Positions 15,856-24,490 of a DNA stretch of 64,000 bases are shown in pieces. Below the pieces are notes generated by a model. That model worked only from the letters and a program-made list of their open reading frames with translations, ran no database searches and was not told the origin of the DNA. Within the stretch, counting starts at the first letter, position 1, and each line of letters opens with the position of its first letter. Position numbers and translations under genes: made by a program. Source of the DNA: Bacillus sp. AFS029637 (GTDB lineage: Bacteria > Bacillota > Bacilli > Bacillales > Bacillaceae_G); assembly GCF_002584985.1 (NCBI RefSeq), contig NZ_NUPZ01000041.1:205464-269463 (forward strand), given 5' to 3'.

Positions 15856-16284
15856 ATGCCCCTTATTCCATACAACGAAAGTGATGTTGATTTACTAGCT
15901 CGTTTAATTCGTGCTGAGGCTGAAGGCGAAGGTCGGCAAGGCGAACAACTTGTTGGATGTGTTGTAGTAAACCGTGTATTTTGTGATTGCTTAGATTTTA
16001 AACAACTCCGTACCGTACCTGATGCTGTATATCAAAGCCCTGGTGGATTCGAAGCGGTTCAATACGGATACTTTTATCAACGTGCCCGTGAATCAGAAAA
16101 AGAAATCGCAAGAAAAGTTTTACAAGGTGAATGGCGCTGGCCGGCAAGGTGGGCTCTTTGGTATTTTCGTCCAGTCGGGGCTTGCCCGCCCCAGTGGTAT
16201 AATCAGCCGTTTGTAGGACAATTTAAAAGCCATTGTTTTTATGAACCGAAAGGTGATGAATGTCCGAAAATGTATACTCGATAG
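15856..16284 (+). CDS. cwlJ: Spore cortex-lytic cell wall hydrolase CwlJ
   Basis: 142 residues; AAAGGTGG site before the ATG. The Hydrolase_2 (SleB/CwlJ) domain spans nearly the whole protein: DLLARLIRAEAEGEG with the catalytic Glu, QLVGCVVVNRV, and PARWALWYFRP...PPQWYNQPF...GQFKSHCFY. CwlJ degrades the spore cortex during germination and is activated by calcium dipicolinate; it has no signal peptide because it is deposited from the mother cell. In B. cereus one copy is linked to gerQ; no gerQ is adjacent here, so this is probably the unlinked second copy. A convergent terminator follows at 16288-16337. Confidence 0.9.
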   Translation: MPLIPYNESDVDLLARLIRAEAEGEGRQGEQLVGCVVVNRVFCDCLDFKQLRTVPDAVYQSPGGFEAVQYGYFYQRARESEKEIARKVLQGEWRWPARWALWYFRPVGACPPQWYNQPFVGQFKSHCFYEPKGDECPKMYTR

Positions 16285-16287
16285 CCA

Positions 16288-16337
16288 AAATAACCAACGT
16301 AAGTATTTATTCATTTAATTACTTGCGTTGGTTATTT
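16288..16337. terminator. Convergent terminator between cwlJ and lysK
   Basis: Perfect long stem AAATAACCAACG / CGTTGGTTATTT extended by AAGTA / TACTT, serving both converging genes. Confidence 0.8.
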
Positions 16338-16345
16338 GCTGTATT

Positions 16346-17899
16346 TTAGAAATCTAATAATGTGACGAATTTTTCGATACCTACCACATGTATTAATAAT
16401 GGTATACGAGGGCCATTTGATTGATTCATAATGAGCTTATATATAATAGTAAACAATTGTTTTTGATTTTCTTTCATTATTTTTTTATTTTCATGATGGC
16501 AAATCGGATACAATTGTTCCATTAAGTTAGCATAATCTTTATTAGAACGAAGTATTTTACAAACTTCTACTAGCCATTTTTTCTGCCTTTCCTCTAATGA
16601 GTTGTAAAACTCTGTATTTCTCTCTTGATTTACCGTAATCAATTTTTTAGATTGAAAGTTTCTGATCCAATACTCTGCACGATTACTTATCGCTATCATG
16701 TCAGGTAATGCATAGCTCCTATCTATTTTCTCTAATATACCTTGTAAAATAGATGAATCAAAATTTAATAATGGTAACGTTCCTGCTACTTGATTAAATT
16801 TTGGATATTCTTTAAACCCGCTATCAACTCTAGAGAGTTTAATTGCATCAAATAAATCTTCATTTTTCAGCGTTTTATTTTCATAACTGTCCTTCAATCG
16901 TTCATACTCTGTATAATTGCGAATCACATCTTCATCCAATCCAATATGAAAAGCAGCGCCTGGCCTATATTTTGCAAACATAAAAAGAATCACTTCTGGT
17001 AAATACACTTTTAATAAGTCGCTAGGTGTAATACTATTCCCTAAAGAACTGGACATTTTTTCATGATTACCTTTAATCCCAATGAAATCATAAGCAACGT
17101 AATGAGGAGCTTCACGATTGAATATTTCCCTTGCAATTTCTTTTGATACATTATAACTACCTGTTTCCGATGAATGATCTCTTCCGCCCGGTTCAAAAAT
17201 AACATCCTCTGTCATCCATCTCATTGGCCAATCGATTTTCCAATTCAGTTTCATTTTATTTGTATTTAATACCGATAATTCATTTTCATTTCCGCACTTA
17301 CAGTCATACCGAACTTTTTTTAATACTTCATCAAAATGTGAAATATTTGTTGTATCTTTCCCGCATTTCTCACAATACAATGTAGCTGGATAAAAGCTCT
17401 CTCGCTCTTCTTCACTACACTCTCCAGTTTTAAAACCCATTAAAATATCATATATTTCTTTTCTTCTATCCAAAGCCTCTACTATGTTTCCGTTATACTT
17501 TCCACTTCTATATTCAGCATGTTGATAAATGAATTCCACTTCAATTCCAAATGCTTGGAGCGATTTTTCAAACTCTTTTTCAAAATGCTCTGCATACGAG
17601 TTATGACAACCAAATGGATCTGGAATATCACAGTATGGCATACCAATATACTTTGCAAAAGATGGATCAATATTTTTAGGAACTTTTCTAAACCTGTCGT
17701 AATCATCCCATGAAAAAATGAAACGAGTCTTTTTCCCTAAATCTTGAAGAGCCCTTACAACGAAATAAGTCGTTACGATTTCACGGAAGTTCCCAATATG
17801 AACAGAACCTGATGGACTAATTCCAGATGCACAAACAAAAGTTTCTTTGTTTGGATGTTTCCTAATTAATTCATTTGCTACTTCATACGCCCAATGCAT
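16346..17899 (-). CDS. lysK: Lysyl-tRNA synthetase, class I
   Basis: 517 residues. Class I Rossmann-type signatures are SGSVHIGNFRE (HIGN at 34-37) and HEKMSSSLGN (KMSSS at 281-285). A zinc-binding insert has CEKC at 176-179 and CKC at 200-202. This enzyme family is archaeal-type and charges tRNA-Lys; most bacteria use the unrelated class II LysS. B. cereus is known to carry both, the class I form being expressed mainly in stationary phase and linked to an unusual tRNA. The gene is controlled by a T-box leader at 17952-18235. It is monocistronic. Confidence 0.93.
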   Translation of the reverse strand: MHWAYEVANELIRKHPNKETFVCASGISPSGSVHIGNFREIVTTYFVVRALQDLGKKTRFIFSWDDYDRFRKVPKNIDPSFAKYIGMPYCDIPDPFGCHNSYAEHFEKEFEKSLQAFGIEVEFIYQHAEYRSGKYNGNIVEALDRRKEIYDILMGFKTGECSEEERESFYPATLYCEKCGKDTTNISHFDEVLKKVRYDCKCGNENELSVLNTNKMKLNWKIDWPMRWMTEDVIFEPGGRDHSSETGSYNVSKEIAREIFNREAPHYVAYDFIGIKGNHEKMSSSLGNSITPSDLLKVYLPEVILFMFAKYRPGAAFHIGLDEDVIRNYTEYERLKDSYENKTLKNEDLFDAIKLSRVDSGFKEYPKFNQVAGTLPLLNFDSSILQGILEKIDRSYALPDMIAISNRAEYWIRNFQSKKLITVNQERNTEFYNSLEERQKKWLVEVCKILRSNKDYANLMEQLYPICHHENKKIMKENQKQLFTIIYKLIMNQSNGPRIPLLIHVVGIEKFVTLLDF

Positions 17900-17951
17900 A
17901 TTTTACTCACCTCAATTGTTTTTTGTTTTCACATTTTCAGTTTTATGCAAT

Positions 17952-18235
17952 AAAAAAACTCCCACCCCCAAGATTATTCATCTTGAGGACGAGAGTTATT
18001 AGCTTCGCGGTACCACCTCAGTTTGTTAATACGTCACCGCATTAACCTCTTCAGGTACGGCAAAATATGCTTATACCCTATCTCTATAACGGGAGATCCC
18101 GTCGCACCATCCCTAAATAAATTAGTTCCTTGCGCAGCTCCAAGTCTTTTTTCATTAAGATGTATACCGCTCTTTCTCAGCTACTAGAGCTCTCTGTACG
18201 TATTCGTTCTTAACTACTCTTCTCTTCAATGCCAT
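17952..18235 (-). promoter_or_regulatory. T-box leader of lysK
   Basis: On the minus strand the conserved T-box sequence GAGGTGGTACCGCG (near 18007-18020) is followed by the terminator stem AACTCTCGTCC...GGGTGGGAGTT (17958-17997) with a T-run. Upstream lie the AGTA-type stem I elements. The leader should sense uncharged tRNA, lysine-accepting by context. I could not fix the specifier codon by eye. Confidence 0.92.
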
Positions 18236-18308
18236 TTTAAATGTTAGTTTTTTATATGATAATTTATAATGCTTTTATTGTCAAACTTTTCCGAACAAAA
18301 ATATATAG

Positions 18309-18473
18309 CTATCTAAAAAAATGTTTTATCATTTCTAATTGAATTTTGTGGCTACATTCATCACAGCAATATATCCCTTTCGATTTCTCTTTAAATCGCT
18401 TATATTCTTCACTTCCCTCGTATACACGGAATATATTTTTACACGAAAAGCAAACAATCTCATAAAACATCAT
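18309..18473 (-). CDS. Small zinc-ribbon protein, YlaI-like
   Basis: 54 residues from the ATG at 18473, which lies eight bases after AAAGGA; an ATG at 18479 is too close to that site. The protein has two cysteine pairs, CFSC near residue 8 and CCDEC near residue 40, spaced like the small DUF2197/YlaI zinc-ribbon proteins. The role of that family is unknown. It is transcribed on the minus strand in the gap between the T-box of lysK and the lactonase gene. Confidence 0.55.
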   Translation of the reverse strand: MMFYEIVCFSCKNIFRVYEGSEEYKRFKEKSKGIYCCDECSHKIQLEMIKHFFR

Positions 18474-18621
18474 ATGCATTTTCCTTTCCGTGTTTATACA
18501 CTTTTTTTAATAATTTGAGAAGGTCGGTTTTCTACCTTACAAATCTTAATATCCTCTCACTAAAGGTTTACCTCTATTCTTATCGAATTATATAAATATC
18601 TTATAAAATGAGGTGAACATC

Positions 18622-19524
18622 TTGTTCAGTAATATAGAATTAGTTTTAGCTGCTAAAGCTAGTTTAGCTGAAGGACCATGTTGGAATGAAAAGGAACAGC
18701 TCTTATACTGGGTTGATATTATGGAGAAAAAATTGTGCATTTATAATCCTACTAATAATACGAACCGAGTAATCACCCTCGATCAGCAAATTGGCTGTGT
18801 TGTACCATATGTAGAGGATGTAGTACTTTTAACAATGGAAAGCGGCTTTTATTCTCTTAATCTAAATACTGAAAAACTGACACATATTTTTGACCCCGAA
18901 CCACACTTAATTGAAAATCGTTTTAATGATGGGAAATGTGATCCAGCTGGTCGCTTCTGGGCAGGTACTACAGATACATACGGTATTAATGCTACAGGTT
19001 CCTTGTATTGTTTAAATAATAATTTAAGTGTCGAGAAAAAAGTTTCACATGTAAATACATCAAATGGAATTGCTTGGTCACCTAACCATAAATACCTTTA
19101 CTTTATTGATACACCTACTAAAAAAGTGGTTCGCTATCATTATGATATACGTACTGGAGAAATTCGTAATCCAAGTGATGTAATCATTTTCCACAAAAAT
19201 GATGGGCTACCCGACGGTATGACAATTGATGAAGAAGGCTGTTTATGGATTGCTCATTGGGGAGGTTCAAAGATTACTAGGTGGAACCCTTTAACTGGAG
19301 AACAAATATTGAGTATTCCAATTCCAGCGTTATATGTAACGTCGTGTACATTTGGCGGGCCTAATTTAACAGATTTATATGTTACAACAGCTAGAACAAG
19401 AATGACGGATGACGAATTAAAGAAGTATCCACATGCTGGTAGTATCTTTCGAATTCAAACAAATGTTAAAGGTTGTCCTACCTATTCATTTTTCAATAAA
19501 AATATTGGAGCTGAAACAATATGA
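18622..19524 (+). CDS. SMP-30/gluconolactonase-like protein
   Basis: About 300 residues. A TTG at 18622 is preferred because GAGGTG, the ribosome site, overlaps the upstream GTG at 18613. The six-bladed propeller of SMP-30/luciferin-regenerating enzymes is shown by SLAEGPCWNE (metal Glu), NRFNDGKCDPAGRFWAGT, TSNGIAWSPNHKYLY (metal Asn) and LPDGMTIDEEGCLWIAHW (metal Asp). Such proteins hydrolyse sugar lactones with a divalent metal. It overlaps the following methyltransferase gene by four bases (ATGA), so the two are translated together. Confidence 0.82.
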   Translation: MFSNIELVLAAKASLAEGPCWNEKEQLLYWVDIMEKKLCIYNPTNNTNRVITLDQQIGCVVPYVEDVVLLTMESGFYSLNLNTEKLTHIFDPEPHLIENRFNDGKCDPAGRFWAGTTDTYGINATGSLYCLNNNLSVEKKVSHVNTSNGIAWSPNHKYLYFIDTPTKKVVRYHYDIRTGEIRNPSDVIIFHKNDGLPDGMTIDEEGCLWIAHWGGSKITRWNPLTGEQILSIPIPALYVTSCTFGGPNLTDLYVTTARTRMTDDELKKYPHAGSIFRIQTNVKGCPTYSFFNKNIGAETI

Positions 19525-20222
19525 ATCGTATCAAATACATAAGACAAGAAGAAAAGAAATATCACGATCTTTGCTATGAACAATATAAACTATTTGAAAC
19601 TGGATCTTGGCTTAACAAACCGGTTAAAACGGTTATGGACTTAATGGACTACTTTGAAGGGCAAAACAATTTACAAGTACTTGACCTTGGATCCGGCGTC
19701 GGAAGAAATAGCATTCCAATTGCACAAAAGCTACAAAATACTAGCGGCATTGTTACATGTGTCGATTTACTTGATTCTGCTTTGACAAAACTACAAACTT
19801 ATAGTAAAGAATATGGTGTCATTAATACTATTAAAACCGTACAAGCAGCAATTGAAAACTATCATATCGACGCTAACGCTTATGATTATATCGTTGCAGT
19901 ATCCAGTTTAGAGCATGTTAAATCAGAAGAAGATTTAACAAACGTGCTCCATTCTATGAAAGAAGGTACAAAGACTGGTGGTATCATTTGTTTAATTATT
20001 AACTCGAACATACAAGAAATTGACTTACATACGAATGAAGAATTAGATGCTTTAATTGAAATTAACCTTCCTACTGAAGATATGATACAACTCTTAAAAA
20101 GCATTTATAAGGAATGGAAAGAAATAAAATTTGAAATAAAAGAATTGGCGTATGAGATAGTTCGTAATGAAAGACACATTCAATTAAAGACGAATGCGAT
20201 TACGTTTGTCGTACAGAAATAA
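19521..20222 (+). CDS. Class I SAM-dependent methyltransferase
   Basis: 233 residues. The SAM-binding loop is VLDLGSGVGRNSIPIA (about residues 53-68), followed by VTCVDLLDSAL and the acceptor-strand region YDYIVAVSSLEHV. The substrate is not evident. The start codon overlaps the stop of the lactonase-like gene. A hairpin with T-tail at 20398-20432 lies downstream and is part of a duplicated segment. Confidence 0.8.
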   Translation: MNRIKYIRQEEKKYHDLCYEQYKLFETGSWLNKPVKTVMDLMDYFEGQNNLQVLDLGSGVGRNSIPIAQKLQNTSGIVTCVDLLDSALTKLQTYSKEYGVINTIKTVQAAIENYHIDANAYDYIVAVSSLEHVKSEEDLTNVLHSMKEGTKTGGIICLIINSNIQEIDLHTNEELDALIEINLPTEDMIQLLKSIYKEWKEIKFEIKELAYEIVRNERHIQLKTNAITFVVQK

Positions 20223-20397
20223 TATTATAAAACACTTAGGACAATACTTCATTACCTATTTACTGACATACCCTTCCATTACAATTACGATTTCTCCATA
20301 AGAATCGCTTACTGCTTAAATCGTAATACCAAAAAAATATTTTCTATATTTATGGTTTAAAAATCCAAATAATAGGACTTAAATTTATTACTACATA

Positions 20398-20520
20398 AAT
20401 AAAAGAGCACTTGTTTCCGCAAGTGCTCTTTTCCGGAATTTTGAGATATCCTATTAACGAAAGTTAATGTTACTTAAAGTTAAGAGGTATTTACAATATA
20501 TGCTTGTCCCTTTTATTTGT
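20398..20520. repeat. Direct repeat A, with terminator hairpin
   Basis: The segment contains the hairpin AGAGCACTTG-tttccg-CAAGTGCTCT, then TTTTGAGATA, TAACGAAAGTTAA and ACAATATATGCTTGTCC. The same blocks recur in the same order at 21556-21663. The two copies flank the 20562-21191 methyltransferase gene. The remainder of the 20223-20561 gap is AT-rich without other features. Confidence 0.7.
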
Positions 20521-20561
20521 GTACAATTAATATATATCAATTATCCGTACTATTTAAAAAC

Positions 20562-21191
20562 TTATTTCTCTTTCGTACATTTTATCATTAAAAAATTGAT
20601 TGATGGTTTATTTTCCATGTTCTTATTTGGTTCGTCAATTTCCGAAACTTGTACTAGTCCATATTTATTAAACTCTTGTTTTATAGAATCCTCATCATAG
20701 AAAAACATTTTTACGCCTTCCATTATCTCAAAATAATCTTGATCCAACTGTTTTCCTTTTCCATACATTGGAGCTTTTTTAGAAACTGTTGTAAAAACCA
20801 TATATCCACCTGGTTTTAGCTGATTATAACAATCTTTAATAAACTGCTCCCTCTCCGGTTCATTCAACAAATGAAGAAGCGCATGACTAAATATTCCATC
20901 ATACAGGTTGCGATCAAAAGGCATATCATTTACCGAACCATGATGTATTCTAATACCTTCTAGTCCGTTTTGCTTTGCTAAATCAATGGCCGTTTTTGAA
21001 ATTTCAATACCTGTTACATTTATACCATTATGGATAAAAACCTTTGCGTTTCTACCATATCCAATACCCGGAATCAAAATATCCTTAACGTTCTTTTCAA
21101 GGAAAAAATCCTTTGTCAAAATTGCAGAATCTGTAGGTTCAAATCCCCACATCGTTTGTTTCTCGATAAAACTTGATTCCCAAAATTCCAT
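20562..21191 (-). CDS. SAM-dependent methyltransferase (TehB/TPMT-like)
   Basis: 209 residues; AAGGAG site before the ATG. It begins MEFWESSFIEKQTMWGFEP, as in thiopurine/tellurite-type small-molecule methyltransferases, with the SAM loop DILIPGIGYGRNAKVF (about residues 37-52), VTGIEISKTAID and the motif YDGIFSHALLHLL. The C-terminal half has LKPGGYMVFTTVS. It probably methylates a small toxic compound, but no substrate can be named. It is flanked by direct repeats A and B. Confidence 0.8.
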   Translation of the reverse strand: MEFWESSFIEKQTMWGFEPTDSAILTKDFFLEKNVKDILIPGIGYGRNAKVFIHNGINVTGIEISKTAIDLAKQNGLEGIRIHHGSVNDMPFDRNLYDGIFSHALLHLLNEPEREQFIKDCYNQLKPGGYMVFTTVSKKAPMYGKGKQLDQDYFEIMEGVKMFFYDEDSIKQEFNKYGLVQVSEIDEPNKNMENKPSINFLMIKCTKEK

Positions 21192-21555
21192 TATGTTCTA
21201 TCTCCTTATTCTTTATATAATTATAGATCATTAATTGTACAAACTATTCGTTGGTATATGTAAATCCTAGAGCACTCTCACATTTTATGTACAAAATACA
21301 AAATACAAAAAACTCCTCTACAAGGATATTTGTTCCGTTAATCTAAATGTAATCTTCTCTTCCATACACCTTGTTTCACTAATCTTAATCATTCTAGCTT
21401 CATTGAATATAGCATATTAATATGGCTATATCTAATTTAAAGATTGTTTTAAAAATCGATGCGTTATCCATCCACCCTTCTATTTAATTTCACTTTTTAA
21501 TAATCCAAATAAACTGTGCGAAAACATTTCTTTTCACCTAACTTAACATAAAAGA

Positions 21556-21663
21556 ATAAAAGAGCACTTGTTTCCGCAAGTGCTCTTTCTAGGGATTTTG
21601 AGATACCCCCTAACGAAAGTTAAGTGGATATGGACAATATATGCTTGTCCTTTTTATTCGTGA
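21556..21663. repeat. Direct repeat B, with terminator hairpin
   Basis: Second copy of the segment at 20398-20520: hairpin AGAGCACTTG-tttccg-CAAGTGCTCT, TTTTGAGATA, CTAACGAAAGTTAA, ACAATATATGCTTGTCC. It lacks about 15 bases after GTTAA that copy A has. The rest of the 21192-21767 gap has no recognisable gene. Confidence 0.7.
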
Positions 21664-21726
21664 ATAATTTTTATATTATAATTTGAGTTTAAATATACAA
21701 ACTATTCCCTATTCATTTGTAGATGA

Positions 21727-21762
21727 AAAAAGCCAAAAATACAATTCCAGTTTTGACTTTTT
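21727..21762 (-). terminator. Terminator of the DUF421 gene
   Basis: Imperfect hairpin AAAAAGTCAAAAC / TTTTTGGCTTTTTT just past the stop, ending in a T-run on the minus strand. Confidence 0.55.
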
Positions 21763-21767
21763 CTTTA

Positions 21768-22265
21768 TTACTTTTTCAAATTATATTGATCTAAAACTTG
21801 TTCTAACATTTCCAACGTTATCGGTTGTACTTTAGTTGTTAACTGATATCCAATTCGCCCATTTGGTTCTGCTGTAACTTGCTGTAAACTCTTTAAATCA
21901 TGAATCCCTTTTTCTCTTAATTGCATATATAATTGTTGTTCTGACATTTTTGCTTGTGATAAGCCGCCTTTAATAATTTCTCCGTTTTCAACAATAACGA
22001 TGCTGCTTCCATTTAAAAATTCTTCCACTTTTCGTGATTTCAATTCTAAAAAATGAATGAGGAGTAAAATGCTTGAAAATATAACAGCAGTAACAATAGA
22101 TGGTATCACTTTCCTACTTAAAACTGGTTCTACAATAATACGTCCAATAGAAACAACAATAATAATTTCAGCCCGAGTCATTTGGCTAACAGATATACTT
22201 CCTGTCATTTTTAAAACAAAAATCCCAGTCAAAATTAAAATAATACTTTCAAATAGTATAGTCAT
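21768..22265 (-). CDS. DUF421 (YetF/YkjA-like) membrane protein
   Basis: 165 residues. Three hydrophobic helices cover the N-terminal 75 residues (SIILILTGIFVLKM; IIIVVSIGRIIVEP; VIFSSILLLIHFL). They are followed by the DUF421 cytoplasmic part with VEEFLNGSSIVIVENGEI and LREKGIHDLKSLQQVTAEPNG. The family is common in Bacillus and relatives of unknown biochemical role; YetF-like proteins are spore-associated in some cases. The length is at the short end of the family. It is monocistronic. Confidence 0.8.
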   Translation of the reverse strand: MTILFESIILILTGIFVLKMTGSISVSQMTRAEIIIVVSIGRIIVEPVLSRKVIPSIVTAVIFSSILLLIHFLELKSRKVEEFLNGSSIVIVENGEIIKGGLSQAKMSEQQLYMQLREKGIHDLKSLQQVTAEPNGRIGYQLTTKVQPITLEMLEQVLDQYNLKK

Positions 22266-22331
22266 TATCGTTCAATCCTTTAATGTTGAATATTAATAGT
22301 GTTCTCCATTAAAGGATGAATTATATATTTT

Positions 22332-22478
22332 TTACACAATCAATGAATTTTCACACCCTTCAGACCATGAAGGATATAAAGGTGACACGTGCTTTATCAT
22401 TTGGAGCTCCTTTTTTATTAACATTGGCAATAAAGAACGTCCTATTACCCCCGTTGCACCTGCCACAAATATTTTCAT
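22332..22478 (-). pseudogene. N-terminal remnant of an NAD(P)-binding epimerase-like gene
   Basis: ATG at 22478 with a perfect GAGGAGGA site opens 48 codons. The first 22 read MKIFVAGATGVIGRSLLPML, the Rossmann dinucleotide-binding start of NAD-dependent epimerase/dehydratase proteins. After that the frame loses similarity and stops at TAA 22332-22334. The translation signals are intact, so a 48-residue peptide could still be made. Confidence 0.6.
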
Positions 22479-22559
22479 ATATGTTCCTCCTCATTTAGTA
22501 ATCATAAAAGTGACGAAATATATATGAGATATGTGACAAGTAATTGATAGATTTATATG

Positions 22560-23486
22560 TTATTCATATGAAACAAACACTTTTAAAGGATTTATTATCC
22601 CTTCACTCAATTCCTCAAAACATTGTTCAAGTGTAGTGTAATGAATTTCATGTTGAAAAATCTCTTCTATAAATGGTGTTTGCTCTATTTGACTAAAAAA
22701 CCAATCTGCATGTTTTTGATAATCATATCCGTCACTTGACCCAATGATCTGCAATTCTTTCTCATAAAATTCGGCGGTTAATGTTAGTTCTTCTTTATTA
22801 CCATCAGAAAGTATACATATTACACCGTTACTATTTAGAGCATTTTGCAATGTACGAAATCCACTATTTGTAGCAGAACATTCGAAACCATAACTATATG
22901 TTTCTATTATTTTCTCTTCTGAATCATATATGTTTTTCACACCAAATTTCTTTGCAAATTCTCTTCTAGTTCTATTAGGTTCAACAACATCCACATGCTC
23001 AACACCTGCATAGTATTTCAAGAAATAACAAGCGAGCAAACCCATAACTCCCAATCCAGTTATAAGTACTTTTTTATTTTTACCTGGATTTAGTTTTAAT
23101 ACCCCTTTAGCAGCATCACATGAAAGGATGGATAATAAGGCAACTTTAGGTTTTATACAACTAGGTACTTGAATAACTTTATGACCCTTAACTATCCCTA
23201 TCGTTTGATGCCCATAAAAGGAAACTACTTTATCACCTATTTTTAAATTTGTTACTTTATTACCAACTTGGATAACTTCACCATAACTTTCATATCCAGT
23301 TTTTCTTGGATAAAAAGGATTAATATCTGTAACATCTGATTCTTTATACTGTGGTAACTCGGCCCCAATGCTTATTGCACCTGCGATTGTTTTAACTATA
23401 ATTTCATCATCCTGAATGGTCCTAATTTCACATGGTTGCCACTTTAGTTGTTTAAGTCCTTCTAAAACTAATTTATATTGTTTCAT
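22560..23486 (-). CDS. Medium-chain dehydrogenase/reductase (alcohol dehydrogenase-like)
   Basis: 308 residues, GAGAGGGT site upstream. The N-terminal GroES-like part has the KTGYESYGEVIQVGNKV pattern and the Rossmann part KVLITGLGVMGLLACYFL (about residues 136-153), followed by DVVEPNRTRREFAKKFG. The GHE zinc-catalytic motif reads GYES and no structural-zinc cysteine cluster is present, so it is probably a zinc-independent reductase. The substrate is unknown. It is monocistronic. Confidence 0.75.
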   Translation of the reverse strand: MKQYKLVLEGLKQLKWQPCEIRTIQDDEIIVKTIAGAISIGAELPQYKESDVTDINPFYPRKTGYESYGEVIQVGNKVTNLKIGDKVVSFYGHQTIGIVKGHKVIQVPSCIKPKVALLSILSCDAAKGVLKLNPGKNKKVLITGLGVMGLLACYFLKYYAGVEHVDVVEPNRTRREFAKKFGVKNIYDSEEKIIETYSYGFECSATNSGFRTLQNALNSNGVICILSDGNKEELTLTAEFYEKELQIIGSSDGYDYQKHADWFFSQIEQTPFIEEIFQHEIHYTTLEQCFEELSEGIINPLKVFVSYE

Positions 23487-23590
23487 TCATACCCTCTCTT
23501 TTTATGAAAATGTATTCAAATTAGCTTTTGAACTATTTTTAATAATAAATGTACATATTCCATCTATATCTGTAAAAACATACTCTCTTC

Positions 23591-23710
23591 TTAATTCCGA
23601 CGAACTAATTGTACGGTCTGTTTTTTCATGAACATTTGGATCGCTTGCGTCCAACGAAGAAAGGAGTTTCTGATGCTATAAAATGACAATACAATACCTA
23701 AAATAAGCAT
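23591..23710 (-). CDS. Possible 39-residue single-TM peptide or gene tail
   Basis: ATG at 23710 with GGGAT close upstream; the frame reads MLILGIVLSFYSIRNSFLRW and ends QLVRRN. One hydrophobic helix and a basic tail are visible. It could be a small membrane protein or the end of a lost gene, since the frame is also open for five codons upstream. It is the only feature noticed in the 23487-23808 gap. Confidence 0.25.
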   Translation of the reverse strand: MLILGIVLSFYSIRNSFLRWTQAIQMFMKKQTVQLVRRN

Positions 23711-23808
23711 AATCCCGTTCCGATATTAAGAATGGGGTTAAAATATAATTAATTAAATTTATTTAGATTTAGCATCGCAACCCATACCTCGCTGTGCAAC
23801 GGCGTGGT

Positions 23809-24225
23809 TCATACTTTTCTGCTCGAAATCAGCACATCTAAATAGTGCTGATTGTACATAATGCCTAATATATTTCCGAAGGGATCAACTAAGGAAGCGG
23901 TGATGAATCCCTCGCCGCGCTCTGTAGGTGCCTCATACTCTTTCGCTCCCATAGACAGCAACTTATTGAAAGTTGCTGTTACATCATCAACGTGCCAGTA
24001 CACAATAGCACCAGATGGTCCGGTCACTGAACCATCTGGCGCATAACGGCTATCGATTAAACCTAGCTCGTGTTGGTAGTCGCCAAGGCGAAATTCGGCA
24101 TATCCTGGACGTTCGAAATATGGTTCGCTACCTAATAGCTCAGCATACCACTTCTTTGCTGCTTCTAAATCATCCGCCCAAAAACTAACTGTGGTTAGTC
24201 CTCGTAATGTCTTTGTATCGTTCAT
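23809..24225 (-). CDS. VOC-family (glyoxalase-like) protein
   Basis: 138 residues forming one vicinal-oxygen-chelate domain: TVSFWADDLEAAKKWYAELL at the start, the central HVDDVTATFNKLLSMGA and the end LVDPFGNILGIMYNQHY. These proteins bind a metal and act on lactoylglutathione-like adducts, dioxygenase substrates or antibiotics; here the function is open. Base composition is somewhat more GC-rich than neighbours, which hints at a different history. It is monocistronic. Confidence 0.8.
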   Translation of the reverse strand: MNDTKTLRGLTTVSFWADDLEAAKKWYAELLGSEPYFERPGYAEFRLGDYQHELGLIDSRYAPDGSVTGPSGAIVYWHVDDVTATFNKLLSMGAKEYEAPTERGEGFITASLVDPFGNILGIMYNQHYLDVLISSRKV

Positions 24226-24490
24226 AATCGATTCCCTCCATACTATTGAGTAGTACTTCTCAATACTAAACGAAATAACATTTTCTGAATTAATTTCGAT
24301 TTCCTTATAAATAATCCTATCTCTTATTCTAGAAAATGACCCTTTAATGACATATTACGGCTGAGATTTTTAAGTATCTTCATTGTAAATGTTTCCGATA
24401 TCATTTGTAATTTAACAATTTTATAGTGACTTCACAACAATACATACAAGGCTATTATTTTTCATTTCATAACAAACCTCCTTTTAAGTA

